From positions 1,922,001-1,986,000 of the forward strand of contig NZ_JBMVQY010000001.1 of the NCBI RefSeq assembly GCF_049537125.1: DNA of 64,000 nt. Direction: 5' to 3'. The notes beneath the pieces were generated by a model. It was given only the letters and a program-made list of their open reading frames with translations, was not told where the DNA came from and searched no databases. Below are positions 28,169-36,604 of this stretch, piece after piece. This DNA comes from Limisphaera sp026417315 (GTDB lineage Bacteria; Verrucomicrobiota; Verrucomicrobiia; Limisphaerales; Limisphaeraceae). The position numbers and the translations under genes were made by a program. Position 1 is the stretch's first letter. The number at the start of each line of letters is the position of its first letter.

Positions 28169-29638
28169 ATGGGGATGGATCGATGTAAGCGATGTTGGAT
28201 GCTGTTGGCAGCGGCGTGGGCGCTGACGATGGCGGCGCCGCTGCTGATGGCCTCGGAGCCGGGCGTGCCCGAGAAACGGCGCGTGTTTGTGCTGACGGAC
28301 ATCGAGAACGAGCCGGATGATGCGCAGTCAATGGTGCGGCTGTTGGTTTACGCGAACCAGTTCGACATCGAGGGACTGGTGGCGACAACCTCGGTGCACC
28401 AGCGGGATCGCACAGCGGCCTGGCGCATTCGCCAAATCATCGGGGCCTATGGCCAGGTACGGGACAACCTGGGGCTCCATGAGCCGGGCTGGCCCACCGC
28501 GGAGGAGCTCCTGGCCGTGGTTCGCGAGGGATTGCCAGTGTACGGGATGAAAGGCGTGGGCGCCGGGTGCGACTCGCCGGGATCGGAGTTACTGGTGGCG
28601 GCCGGTCTGCGGGAGGATCCGCGTCCGCTCTGGGTGTTGGTGTGGGGTGGCCCGAGCGTCCTGGCCCAGGCGCTGCGGAAGGTGCGGACAACGCGGAGCA
28701 TCGAGGAACAGCAACGGTTTGTGCGGCAGTTGCGCGTGTACGCCATCTCGGATCAGGACGATTCCGGCCCGTGGATTCGGCGGGAGTTCCCGGAGCTGTT
28801 TTACATCGTGAGCCCGGGGTTTCATCCGGGCGGCGCTTACCATTATGCCACCTGGAGCGGGATCAGCGGGGACAAGTTCCACGGGCGCTTTGCGGGCGCG
28901 GATTTTTCGCTGGTGGACCAGCCGTGGCTGGACCGGAACATCCGGGGCAAGGGCCCGCTGGGGGCGCAGTATCCGCGGACCGAGTATCTCATGGAGGGGG
29001 ACACTCCGAGCTTTTTGTTTCTCATCCGCAATGGGTTGAACGAGCCGGATCGGCCCGACTGGGGCGGCTGGGGCGGTCGGTACGAACTCTACACCCCGCG
29101 CAAACAGAAGTGGCATTTGGCGGCGGAGACGCGGCCGATCTGGACGGACGCCATGGACGAAGTGCGCGGCGTGGACGGCAACTGGCACACGAGCAACCAG
29201 GCCACGATCTGGCGATGGCGCGCGGCGTATCAGAACGATTTCGCGGCGCGGATGGATTGGACCGTCAAACCGTATGCGGAGGCGAATCATCCGCCCGTGC
29301 CGCGCCTGGGTCATCGCGACCGGTTGAGGGCGCGTCGCGGGGAACGGGTGGACCTGAGTGCCGAGGGAACCTCCGATCCGGATGGCGACGCCGTGTCGTA
29401 CGAGTGGTTTTACTACGGCGAAGCCGGCACGTTCACGGTCTCCAGCGCACGTACCGGTCAGCCGGTGGAGATTCGAAACTTCGACCAGCCGCGGGCCTGG
29501 TTCGTGGTGCCCACCGAGCGGGTGATGCCACCCGGCACGGGCACCCTGCACATCATTTTGGCCGTGACGGATCACGGCGTGCCGCGTCTGACGCGGTACC
29601 GGCGCGTCATTGTGGACGTGACGGAAGGAGAGCCATGA
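28169..29638 (+). CDS. Secreted DUF1593 nucleoside-hydrolase-like protein
   Basis: A 489-residue exported protein; the ATG at 28169 opens a signal peptide (MDRCKRCWMLLAAAWALTMA). The catalytic-type segment VFVLTDIENEPDDAQSMVRLLVY (from about residue 34) has the Asp cluster that binds calcium and ribose in nucleoside hydrolases. A C-terminal beta domain begins DLSAEGTSDPDGDAVSYEWFYYG (near 395), as in the DUF1593 proteins first noted as cellulose-binding. It heads a sugar import and catabolism locus and may release a furanose sugar outside the cytoplasm; that substrate idea is inference. A GTG/ATG-started isomerase gene follows 81 bases later. Confidence 0.82.
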   Translation: MGMDRCKRCWMLLAAAWALTMAAPLLMASEPGVPEKRRVFVLTDIENEPDDAQSMVRLLVYANQFDIEGLVATTSVHQRDRTAAWRIRQIIGAYGQVRDNLGLHEPGWPTAEELLAVVREGLPVYGMKGVGAGCDSPGSELLVAAGLREDPRPLWVLVWGGPSVLAQALRKVRTTRSIEEQQRFVRQLRVYAISDQDDSGPWIRREFPELFYIVSPGFHPGGAYHYATWSGISGDKFHGRFAGADFSLVDQPWLDRNIRGKGPLGAQYPRTEYLMEGDTPSFLFLIRNGLNEPDRPDWGGWGGRYELYTPRKQKWHLAAETRPIWTDAMDEVRGVDGNWHTSNQATIWRWRAAYQNDFAARMDWTVKPYAEANHPPVPRLGHRDRLRARRGERVDLSAEGTSDPDGDAVSYEWFYYGEAGTFTVSSARTGQPVEIRNFDQPRAWFVVPTERVMPPGTGTLHIILAVTDHGVPRLTRYRRVIVDVTEGEP

Positions 29639-29719
29639 CGGAAACGTCGAGCCGAAGCTCCGGTCGCAGGGAGGGACGGCGGTGGGGAAGGGGCACCCGT
29701 GGGAAAGAGTGAGGAGATT

Positions 29720-31141
29720 ATGAAACGACCGCACAAAACCCCAACCCTGGGGGTGATTTACGGGAACCGGGACTTTTTCCCGGATCCCCTGGTGACGGAG
29801 GCGCGGACGGACCTGGCCAGGCTGTTCGAGGAACTGGGGATTCGGGCGGTGCAGTTGGGCGAGCACGAGACCAAGCTGGGCGGCGTGGAAACGCATGCGG
29901 ATGCGCGCAAATGCGCCGAGCTGTTCCGACGGCATCGCGAGGAAATCGACGGTGTGCTGGTGTGCCTCCCCAATTTCGGGGATGAAAAAGGCGTATTGGA
30001 CGCCCTGCGGCTTTCGGGCCTGGAGGTGCCGGTGCTGATCCAGGCGTATCCGGATCGGATGGATCAATTGTCGCCGGCGCGCCGTCGGGATGCCTTCTGT
30101 GGCAAGATCTCCGTCTGCAACAATCTGGTGCAGGCGGGAATCAGGTTCAGTTTGACGACGGAGCATGTCTCGCATCCGCTGTCCGCGAGTTTTCGGCGGG
30201 ATCTCCAGTGGTTCCTGGGGGTGTGCCGCGTGGTCAACGGCCTGCGGGGGCTGCGCATCGGGGCGGTGGGGGCGCGGCCGGGTGCTTTCAACACGGTGCG
30301 TTACTCGGAAAAGTTGCTGGAACGATATGGGATTTCGGTGACCACGGTGGACTTGTCCGAGATCCTGGGCGTGGCGGGGCGGCTGGAGGCGGGGCACCCG
30401 GCGGTGGTGGCGAAACTGGAGGAGCTGCGCAGTTACGCCCCGGCGCCGGGAGTGCCGGAGGAGAAACTCGTGCAGATGGCGAGGCTGGGCGTGGCGCTGT
30501 GGGAATGGATGGAAAGCCAGGCGTTGGATGCCACGGCGATTCAGTGTTGGACCTCGTTGCAACGGCATTTTGGCTGCAATGTCTGCACGCTCATGAGCAT
30601 GATGAGCGAGCGGTTCCTGCCCAGTGCGTGCGAGGTGGACGTGACGGGTGCGTTGACGATGTACGCCATGCAGCTGGCGAGCGGCACGCCGGCGGCGTTG
30701 GTGGACTGGAACAACAATTACGGCGACGATCCGGAAAAATGTGTGCTGTTCCATTGCGGCAACTGGGCCAAGAGTTTCCTGCCCGACATCCGCATCGCCA
30801 ATGCGCCGATCCTGGGCAGCATCCTGGGGGTCGAAAACACCTACGGGGCCCTGGAGGGCCGCACCCCGGCCGGCCCCCTGACCTACGGCCGGATCAGCAC
30901 GGCCGATGCAGAGGGTCGGATTCGGGCCTATGTGGGGGAAGGAGAACTGACGGCCGACGACCTGCACACGTTTGGCAACCGGGCCGTGGCGCGGGTGCCC
31001 CGATTGCAGGAGGTGTTGCGGTACATCTGCCGGCAGGGCTTCGAGCATCATGTGGTCATGACCTGTTCCCGGACGGCCTCGATTCTGGAGGAGGCGTGGG
31101 GACACTACCTGGGTTGGGACGTACAAGTGTTTCGTGGATGA
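29720..31141 (+). CDS. L-fucose/L-arabinose isomerase-family protein
   Basis: A 473-residue sugar isomerase of the FucI/AraA fold. The ATG at 29720 is preferred over a GTG at 29699 because GAGGAG lies 6-8 bases before it. Recognisable parts are the N-terminal LGVIYGNRDFFPDPL, the middle GLRIGAVGARPGAFNTVRYSEK, and the C-terminal metal-ligand regions QCWTSLQRHFGCNVCTLMSMMSE, CEVDVTGALTMYAMQ and FHCGNWAKSF. Enzymes of this family convert aldoses to ketoses with a manganese ion. The neighbouring split transketolase, FGGY kinase and CUT2-type ABC importer indicate that it works on the imported sugar, before phosphorylation. Which aldose is not clear from the sequence. Confidence 0.8.
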   Translation: MKRPHKTPTLGVIYGNRDFFPDPLVTEARTDLARLFEELGIRAVQLGEHETKLGGVETHADARKCAELFRRHREEIDGVLVCLPNFGDEKGVLDALRLSGLEVPVLIQAYPDRMDQLSPARRRDAFCGKISVCNNLVQAGIRFSLTTEHVSHPLSASFRRDLQWFLGVCRVVNGLRGLRIGAVGARPGAFNTVRYSEKLLERYGISVTTVDLSEILGVAGRLEAGHPAVVAKLEELRSYAPAPGVPEEKLVQMARLGVALWEWMESQALDATAIQCWTSLQRHFGCNVCTLMSMMSERFLPSACEVDVTGALTMYAMQLASGTPAALVDWNNNYGDDPEKCVLFHCGNWAKSFLPDIRIANAPILGSILGVENTYGALEGRTPAGPLTYGRISTADAEGRIRAYVGEGELTADDLHTFGNRAVARVPRLQEVLRYICRQGFEHHVVMTCSRTASILEEAWGHYLGWDVQVFRG

Positions 31142-31322
31142 AGAGGCGCGTGCGAGGGAACGAGCCATCGCCCCGGGGGCGGAGGGCTGGGTATCTCGGC
31201 GCCGGGGGCCATGCCGTGGCCCGCGGGGCGGGCCGCAAGGAACGGAGCGGAGCGGGAAGCGACCACGACGCTTGTTCGTCGCGATCGGGTGTTCGTGATC
31301 GCGCAGACCAGGAGCCGGAGGA

Positions 31323-32207
31323 ATGAGTCCCGGACGTGTGGACACGAGGGATTGGGAGCTGGAGCTCAAGGGGATCGAGTTGCGGCGGCGCCTGTTGGAG
31401 GTGATTCATCAAGCGGGCGCCGGCCACACGGGAGGGGGATTGTCATGCCTGGACATCCTGATCGTGCTGTATCACCGGATACTGAACGTTTCGCCGGAGA
31501 CGGTGGAGGATCCCGGCCGGGACCGGTATGTGCAGAGCAAGGGACATTCGGTGGAGGCGCTCTACTGCGTGCTGGCGGATCGCGGGTTCTTCCCGTGGTC
31601 GGATCTGGAAACTCTCTGTCGCTATCGCTCGCCCTATGTGGGGCATCCCACGCGGCATGTGCGGGGGATTGAAATGAACACGGGCGCGCTCGGGCATGGC
31701 CTGTCGATTTGTGTGGGAATGGCCTGGGCGGGGCAACGGGACCGGGCGACGTATCGCGTGTTCACGCTGTTGGGGGATGGGGAGCTGGCGGAGGGGTCCG
31801 TGTGGGAGGCCGCCATGGCGGCGGCGCATTACCAATTGGACAATCTGATCGCAATCGTGGACCACAACGGACTGCAGATCACGGGTCCGACGCGTCAGGT
31901 GATGAGTCCGGAACCGCTGGAGGACAAGTGGCGTGCGTTCGGCTGGACGGTGCGGCGCGTGAACGGGCATGATTATGTGCGATTGACCGAGGTTTTGCGG
32001 CAGCCGCCCGAGCACGGCCGGCCCACGGTGGTCATTGCGGACACCGTCAAGGGCAAGGGCATCTCGTTCATGGAAGGCGTGGCGCGCTGGCACCACGGCG
32101 TGCCGAACGCCGAGGAACTGGCGCGGGCACGGGCGGAGTTGGACGAAGCCGAGCGACGGCTGCGGGCGGAGCGGGCCCTGCTTGCGAGAGGAGTGTTGAC
32201 CGCATGA
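31323..32207 (+). CDS. Transketolase, N-terminal (thiamine-binding) subunit
   Basis: A 294-residue protein equal to the N-terminal half of transketolase. It has AGAGHTGGGLSCLDILIVLYH near residue 32, the diphosphate/Mg-binding block LLGDGELAEGSVWEAAMAAAHYQLDNLIAIVDHNG (about 148-182) and a closing KGKGISFMEG. Split transketolases are assembled as heteromers with the C-terminal subunit encoded next, whose ATG overlaps this stop codon (ATGA at 32204). It should bind thiamine diphosphate and transfer a two-carbon unit from a ketose phosphate. Its place between isomerase and kinase genes indicates a dedicated catabolic role rather than the housekeeping pentose phosphate pathway. Confidence 0.9.
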   Translation: MSPGRVDTRDWELELKGIELRRRLLEVIHQAGAGHTGGGLSCLDILIVLYHRILNVSPETVEDPGRDRYVQSKGHSVEALYCVLADRGFFPWSDLETLCRYRSPYVGHPTRHVRGIEMNTGALGHGLSICVGMAWAGQRDRATYRVFTLLGDGELAEGSVWEAAMAAAHYQLDNLIAIVDHNGLQITGPTRQVMSPEPLEDKWRAFGWTVRRVNGHDYVRLTEVLRQPPEHGRPTVVIADTVKGKGISFMEGVARWHHGVPNAEELARARAELDEAERRLRAERALLARGVLTA

Positions 32208-33235
32208 GTGCGCCCGCCCCTCCCATGCTGAGTGCGGCAGCCCGCGCCCGGGCCGGGCGGTTGGGTCTGCGGCCGGGCCGACCCAATTTGGACGTGTTCG
32301 CCGAGACGTTGGAGGAACTGGCACGCACGGACCCGAACCTGGTGGCGCTGACCAGCGATTCGCGCGGGTCGGGGAAGCTGGGGCCCTTTGGACAGGCCCT
32401 GCCGGGCCAGCTGCTCGAGGTCGGCATCGCGGAGCAGAATCTCGTGGGGATTGCGGCGGGCCTGGCTGCGTGCGGAAAGAAACCGTTCGCCGTGTCGCCG
32501 AGTTGTTTTTTGACGGCCCGGGCACTGGAACAGATCAAGAACGACGTGTGTTATTCGGATGTGCCGGTGGTGCTGGTGGGGATCAGTGCGGGGGTGAGCT
32601 ATGGGGCCCTTGGCTCCACTCATCACTCGCTGCACGATCTGGCAGCGTTGCGGGCCATTCCGAATCTCACGCTGCTGGTGCCGGCCGACAATTTCGAGAC
32701 CCGGCAGGCCATTCGGGCCGCGGCGCGGGCCAGACATCCCGTGTTTGTGCGTTTTGGCAAGGCGCCGATGTACGATTTGCACCCGCCCGGCACGCGTTTC
32801 GAGGTGGGGCGGGCCTTGCGGTTGCGGGAGGGGCGCGATGTGGCCTTTGTGGCCACGGGGGAGACGGTGGTGCACGCGTTGCTGGCCGCGGCTCTGTTGG
32901 AGGAAGAGGGGATCGACGCGCGCGTGATCTCGATGCACACGATCAAGCCCCTGGACACGGAGATGGTGCTCGAGGCCGGGCGCGAGTGCCGTGCGGTGGT
33001 GACGGTGGAGGAACATTCGGTGCACGGAGGGTTGGGAGAGGCGTGTGCCGCGGTGTTGATGCAGGCGGGGGTCCGCACGCCTTTTCGGATCGTGGGGATT
33101 CCGGACGAGGAAACCGTGACCGGGGCCCAGGCGGACATCTTCCGGCATTACGGCATCAGCATGGAAGGACTGGCGGGAACGGCCCGGGAGCTGCTGGGGG
33201 CGGGTCGCCCCACTCGGGCCGCAGTGGGAGGATAG
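32204..33235 (+). CDS. Transketolase, C-terminal subunit
   Basis: A 343-residue partner of the preceding gene, covering the pyrimidine-binding and C-terminal domains. GQLLEVGIAEQNLVGIAAGLA (about 66-86) holds the glutamate that activates thiamine. Further typical stretches are CYSDVPVVLVGISAGVSYGALGSTHHSLHDLAALR and VVTVEEHSVHGGLGEA in the C-terminal domain. The length fits such subunits (about 310-340) with a 20-30 residue N-terminal extension. The four-base overlap with the N-terminal subunit gives balanced expression. The kinase gene begins 24 bases later. Confidence 0.9.
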   Translation: MSAPAPPMLSAAARARAGRLGLRPGRPNLDVFAETLEELARTDPNLVALTSDSRGSGKLGPFGQALPGQLLEVGIAEQNLVGIAAGLAACGKKPFAVSPSCFLTARALEQIKNDVCYSDVPVVLVGISAGVSYGALGSTHHSLHDLAALRAIPNLTLLVPADNFETRQAIRAAARARHPVFVRFGKAPMYDLHPPGTRFEVGRALRLREGRDVAFVATGETVVHALLAAALLEEEGIDARVISMHTIKPLDTEMVLEAGRECRAVVTVEEHSVHGGLGEACAAVLMQAGVRTPFRIVGIPDEETVTGAQADIFRHYGISMEGLAGTARELLGAGRPTRAAVGG

Positions 33236-33259
33236 GCGGCGAAACGGAAGCAGGGCCTC

Positions 33260-34738
33260 ATGAGCTGCGTGTTGGCCATCGACCAGAGCACCTCGGCGAC
33301 CAAGGCCCTGTTGTACGACACGCAGGGACACTGCGTGGACAAGGCTGCGCGGGAGCATCGTCAGTACTATCCGCGTCCGGGATGGGTCGAGCACGATGCC
33401 GAGGAGATCTGGCAGAACGTTCTGGCAGTGGTGAACGAGCTGGTGGCGAGGCACCCGGACAAGGCCGGGGCGCTGGCCTGTTTGAGTCTGACCAACCAGC
33501 GCGAGACGTTCGTCGTGTGGGAACGCCGCACGGGGCGGCCGTTGCACCGGGCCATCGTCTGGCAGTGCCGGCGGGGCAGCCGGATTTGCGAGGAACTGGA
33601 GGCGGCCGGATGGGGTCCGAGGGTGGCCGAGCGCACGGGACTGCGTCTCGACACGTATTTTTCGGGGCCCAAGTTGCGGTGGCTCGTGCGAGAAGACCCC
33701 TCGGTGCGCGCCCGGTTGGAGCGGGGCGAGGCGCTGATCGGCACGATGGACGCGTACCTGTTGTATCGGCTCACCGGAGGCCGGGTCTTCGCCACGGATC
33801 CGACCAATGCCTCCCGGACGCTGTTGTTCGACATCGGCCGACTTCGGTGGGACGAGGAGTTGTGCGGGTGCTTCGAGGTGCCCCGGCAGGCCCTGCCCGA
33901 GGTGCGCGACAGCAGTGCGGAGTTCGGCCAAACCACCTGCGAGGGCATTCTGCCGCGCCCGGTTCCCATTTGCGGGGTGATGGGGGATTCGCAGGCTTCC
34001 CTGTTTGCGCAGCGGTGTTACGAGCCCGGCATGGCCAAGATCACCTTCGGGACCGGTTCCTCGGTGCTCTGGACGCTGGGTCCGGAACCGCGGCGCTCGC
34101 GGGGTGGGTCCGTGACGACCCTGGCATGGGTTTTGTCCGGGCGGCCCACTTACTGCCTGGAAGGGATCATCAACTTCTCTGCGGCCACGGTGGCCTGGCT
34201 GCGGGATCAACTGGGTTTGATTCGGGACGCTCGCGAGGCCGAGACCCTGGCCGCGTCGGTGCCGGACAACGGCGGGGTGTATTTGGTTCCGGCGTTTGCC
34301 GGATTGAGTGCTCCCCACTGGCGCCCGGAGGCGCGCGCGGCCCTCGTGGGCTTGACGGCTCACGCCACGCGGGCGCACGTGGTTCGGGCGGCCGAGGAAT
34401 CCATTGCCTATCAGTTGCGCGATGTGCTGGAGATGATGAGAGAGGAAGCCGGCATGCCCCTGCGCTGTGTGCGAGCCGATGGGGGCCCGACGCGCGACCG
34501 GTTCCTCATGCAGTTCACAGCCGATGTGCTGGAGACCGAGCTGGAGGTGTTCGATGTGCCGGACGGGTCCGCCCTGGGGGCGGCGCTTGCGGGCATGCTC
34601 GGCATGGGCATTCATCCGGATTTGGGGGCATTGGCCGCGTTGCCGCGGTCGGGGGAGCGGTATCGACCGGGGATGGACCCGGGGACCGTGCAGCGGCTGT
34701 TGAGCGGCTGGCGGGCGGCGGTGCAAAAGGTGTTGTAG
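33260..34738 (+). CDS. FGGY-family carbohydrate kinase (glycerol-kinase-like)
   Basis: A 492-residue kinase with full FGGY domains. The N-terminal domain opens with LAIDQSTSATKALLYDTQG; LTNQRETFVVWER and FATDPTNASRTLLFDIG are the segments shared with glycerol kinase; GVMGDSQASLFAQRCYEPG includes the catalytic Asp (normally GDQQ in GlpK). KITFGTGSSVLW begins the C-terminal ATP-binding domain. The family phosphorylates polyols and ketoses, so although GlpK-like in motifs, the context argues for a ketose produced by the neighbouring isomerase. The glycerol assignment is therefore not safe. Confidence 0.85.
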   Translation: MSCVLAIDQSTSATKALLYDTQGHCVDKAAREHRQYYPRPGWVEHDAEEIWQNVLAVVNELVARHPDKAGALACLSLTNQRETFVVWERRTGRPLHRAIVWQCRRGSRICEELEAAGWGPRVAERTGLRLDTYFSGPKLRWLVREDPSVRARLERGEALIGTMDAYLLYRLTGGRVFATDPTNASRTLLFDIGRLRWDEELCGCFEVPRQALPEVRDSSAEFGQTTCEGILPRPVPICGVMGDSQASLFAQRCYEPGMAKITFGTGSSVLWTLGPEPRRSRGGSVTTLAWVLSGRPTYCLEGIINFSAATVAWLRDQLGLIRDAREAETLAASVPDNGGVYLVPAFAGLSAPHWRPEARAALVGLTAHATRAHVVRAAEESIAYQLRDVLEMMREEAGMPLRCVRADGGPTRDRFLMQFTADVLETELEVFDVPDGSALGAALAGMLGMGIHPDLGALAALPRSGERYRPGMDPGTVQRLLSGWRAAVQKVL

Positions 34739-34873
34739 TCGGACCCGGAACCCCGGTGGAGCCGGGGACGCGGGCTGCCGTCCGGGCCCCCGGGGCCGCA
34801 GAGAGCGGGGCACCCCGGGATGGGGAGACGATTGTCGGGAGACCGACGCGGGTTTTGAAGCGAGATTGCGAGC

Positions 34874-35848
34874 ATGAAACCGACCATACGTTGGAGCTGG
34901 GTGGGATTGGCCGTCAGCGTTGGGATGCTGGGCTGGACGGGATGCAAACCGGGGAGCGGCCCGACCGAATCGGCGGCGGGCGACAACCGGCGGGTGGCCG
35001 TGGTCATTTCCACGCTCAACAACCCGTGGTTTGTGGTGCTGGCCGAGACCGCCCGCGATCGCCTCCGCGCGCTCGGGTACGAGGCGACGGTGTTCGACTC
35101 GCAAAACGACCCGGCCAAAGAGGCGGCGCACTTCGACAACATCATCGCCTCCCGGTATGTGGCGGTGCTGTTCAATCCGACGGACGCCGACGGCTCGATT
35201 GCCAACGTGCGCCGCGCCAAAGCCGCCGGCATTCCCGTCTTTTGCATGGACCGCGAGATCAACGCCACGGACGCGGCCGTCTGCCAGATCCTCTCGGATA
35301 ACTACTCCGGTGCCGTGGCGGTGGGCCGGTACTTCGTGCAGGTGGTGGGTTCCACCGGGAAGTATGTGGAGTTACTGGGCCTGGTCGGAGACAACAACAC
35401 GTGGAACCGGTCCAAGGGCTTCCACAGTGTGGTGGACCGGTATCCCGGGTTGCGGATGGTGGCGCAGCAGAGTGCGGATTTCGATCGTGCCCGGGCGCTG
35501 GAGGTGATGGAGGCCGTTCTGCAGGCAAACCCGGACATTGACGCAGTGTTCTGCGGGAACGACGCCATGGCCATGGGCGCCTATCAGGCCCTGGTGGCGG
35601 CCGGAAAAGCCGAGCGGGTCAAGGTGTTCGGGTTCGACGGGGCCGAGGACGTGGTGCGGCTGATTGGTGAGGGAAAGATCGCGGCCACGGCGATGCAGTT
35701 TCCCAAGGTGATGGCGCGCACGGCCGCGGAATTTGCCGATGCGTACCTGAAGGGGAAACGGGATTTTCCGCAGAAGGTCCCGGTGGCGGTGGAACTGGTG
35801 ACGCGGGACAACGTGCATGAGTATCAGGGGTACGGACGCAAGGAATAG
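34874..35848 (+). CDS. Sugar ABC transporter substrate-binding lipoprotein (RbsB-like)
   Basis: A 324-residue periplasmic-binding-protein of the ribose/galactose (CUT2) family. The N-terminus is a lipoprotein signal with the lipid-attachment Cys in GMLGWTGCKPG (Trp in place of the usual Leu at -3). The mature domain starts VAVVISTLNNPWFVVLAETA and has the family pieces YEATVFDSQNDPAKEAAHFDNII, GIPVFCMDREIN, and VFCGNDAMAMGAYQALVAAG. It captures the sugar outside the membrane and delivers it to the ATPase/permease pair encoded at 36601 and 38548. The ligand is likely a pentose or related short sugar given the family. Confidence 0.9.
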   Translation: MKPTIRWSWVGLAVSVGMLGWTGCKPGSGPTESAAGDNRRVAVVISTLNNPWFVVLAETARDRLRALGYEATVFDSQNDPAKEAAHFDNIIASRYVAVLFNPTDADGSIANVRRAKAAGIPVFCMDREINATDAAVCQILSDNYSGAVAVGRYFVQVVGSTGKYVELLGLVGDNNTWNRSKGFHSVVDRYPGLRMVAQQSADFDRARALEVMEAVLQANPDIDAVFCGNDAMAMGAYQALVAAGKAERVKVFGFDGAEDVVRLIGEGKIAATAMQFPKVMARTAAEFADAYLKGKRDFPQKVPVAVELVTRDNVHEYQGYGRKE

Positions 35849-35968
35849 GGGGCGGGCCGCAGGACGGCCCGGTTCGGGGGCGCGGGGGCATGCGATGGAC
35901 GCCGCCGGGCTGCGGGATCATCGGCGCGGGGGCCGCCGGGACCTGCGAGTGCTGAAGCCCGTGTTGCG

Positions 35969-36604
35969 ATGAGACCACGCTGGTGGAAATGGGCGTTGGG
36001 GATCGGCGCGGTGGGATTGTTCTGGTGGGTGTGCCCGCCGGTTCACGTGGTTCCGTTGGAGACGGGTCGCCAACGGCGGGCCGGGGACCGGTTCGATGCA
36101 GAAGCGTTTGTGGAGGAGTTCTGGGAGCGCCGATTGCTGCCCGCCGAGGCGCAAGCGATCAGGGCCGAGGTTTTGTTGGGCCTCTTGCAGACCCGGCCCG
36201 AGGAGGCGTTGGAACGGTACGGCCGTCGATTGGGGCTGAGTCGGAGCACTTGCTTTCTGGTGTCGGGACAGGGGACGGTGGTGACGGTGGACGAAGCGGC
36301 GGTGTCGCTGGCGTTGGAGCCGGGCGGGCCGGTGGCCGTGGTGATCGGGCTGGGCCCGGTGTTCGGCAACACGCTGCGCGACGGCTCCGGGCTGCTCGAT
36401 GTGAACGAGTTTCCCAATTCGCAGGATTTCAACGCCATTTCAGCGGCGCTGAACCGGCGGGTGGAAGAGCGTGTGTTGCCCCTGTTGAAAGCGGGGGCGG
36501 TGCCCGGCCGGACCGTGGCGTTCGCCGGATGCGCGGAGATTCATGATCCGCGGCGGGAGCTGTTCCCGTTGCGCGTGGTGCCGTTTCAGATTCGTTTTCC
36601 ATGA
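35969..36604 (+). CDS. DUF2291 family protein
   Basis: A 211-residue protein with one N-terminal membrane helix (WWKWALGIGAVGLFWWVCPPV) and a periplasmic domain. It matches DUF2291, a family of unknown function found inside ribose- and xylose-type ABC transporter operons: typical pieces are FDAEAFVEEFWERRLLP, VSGQGTVVTVDEAAVSLAL, GPVFGNTLRDGSGLLDVNEF and a closing FPLRVVPFQIRF. Its stop codon overlaps the ATG of the ATP-binding protein gene by four bases, so it is produced with the transporter. It may be an accessory or assembly factor of the importer. Confidence 0.85.
   Translation: MRPRWWKWALGIGAVGLFWWVCPPVHVVPLETGRQRRAGDRFDAEAFVEEFWERRLLPAEAQAIRAEVLLGLLQTRPEEALERYGRRLGLSRSTCFLVSGQGTVVTVDEAAVSLALEPGGPVAVVIGLGPVFGNTLRDGSGLLDVNEFPNSQDFNAISAALNRRVEERVLPLLKAGAVPGRTVAFAGCAEIHDPRRELFPLRVVPFQIRFP

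Noticed and set aside
33260..34738. Firm assignment of the FGGY kinase as glycerol kinase GlpK
   Set aside because: The motifs are GlpK-like, but the context of isomerase, transketolase and sugar importer, with no glpD or glpF nearby, argues against glycerol; kept as a general FGGY kinase.
31973..35131. Minus-strand open frame of more than 1,000 codons opposite the transketolase, kinase and binding-protein genes
   Set aside because: Arg/Pro/His-rich composition and no motifs; it mirrors three clearly recognised plus-strand genes and is a product of high GC.
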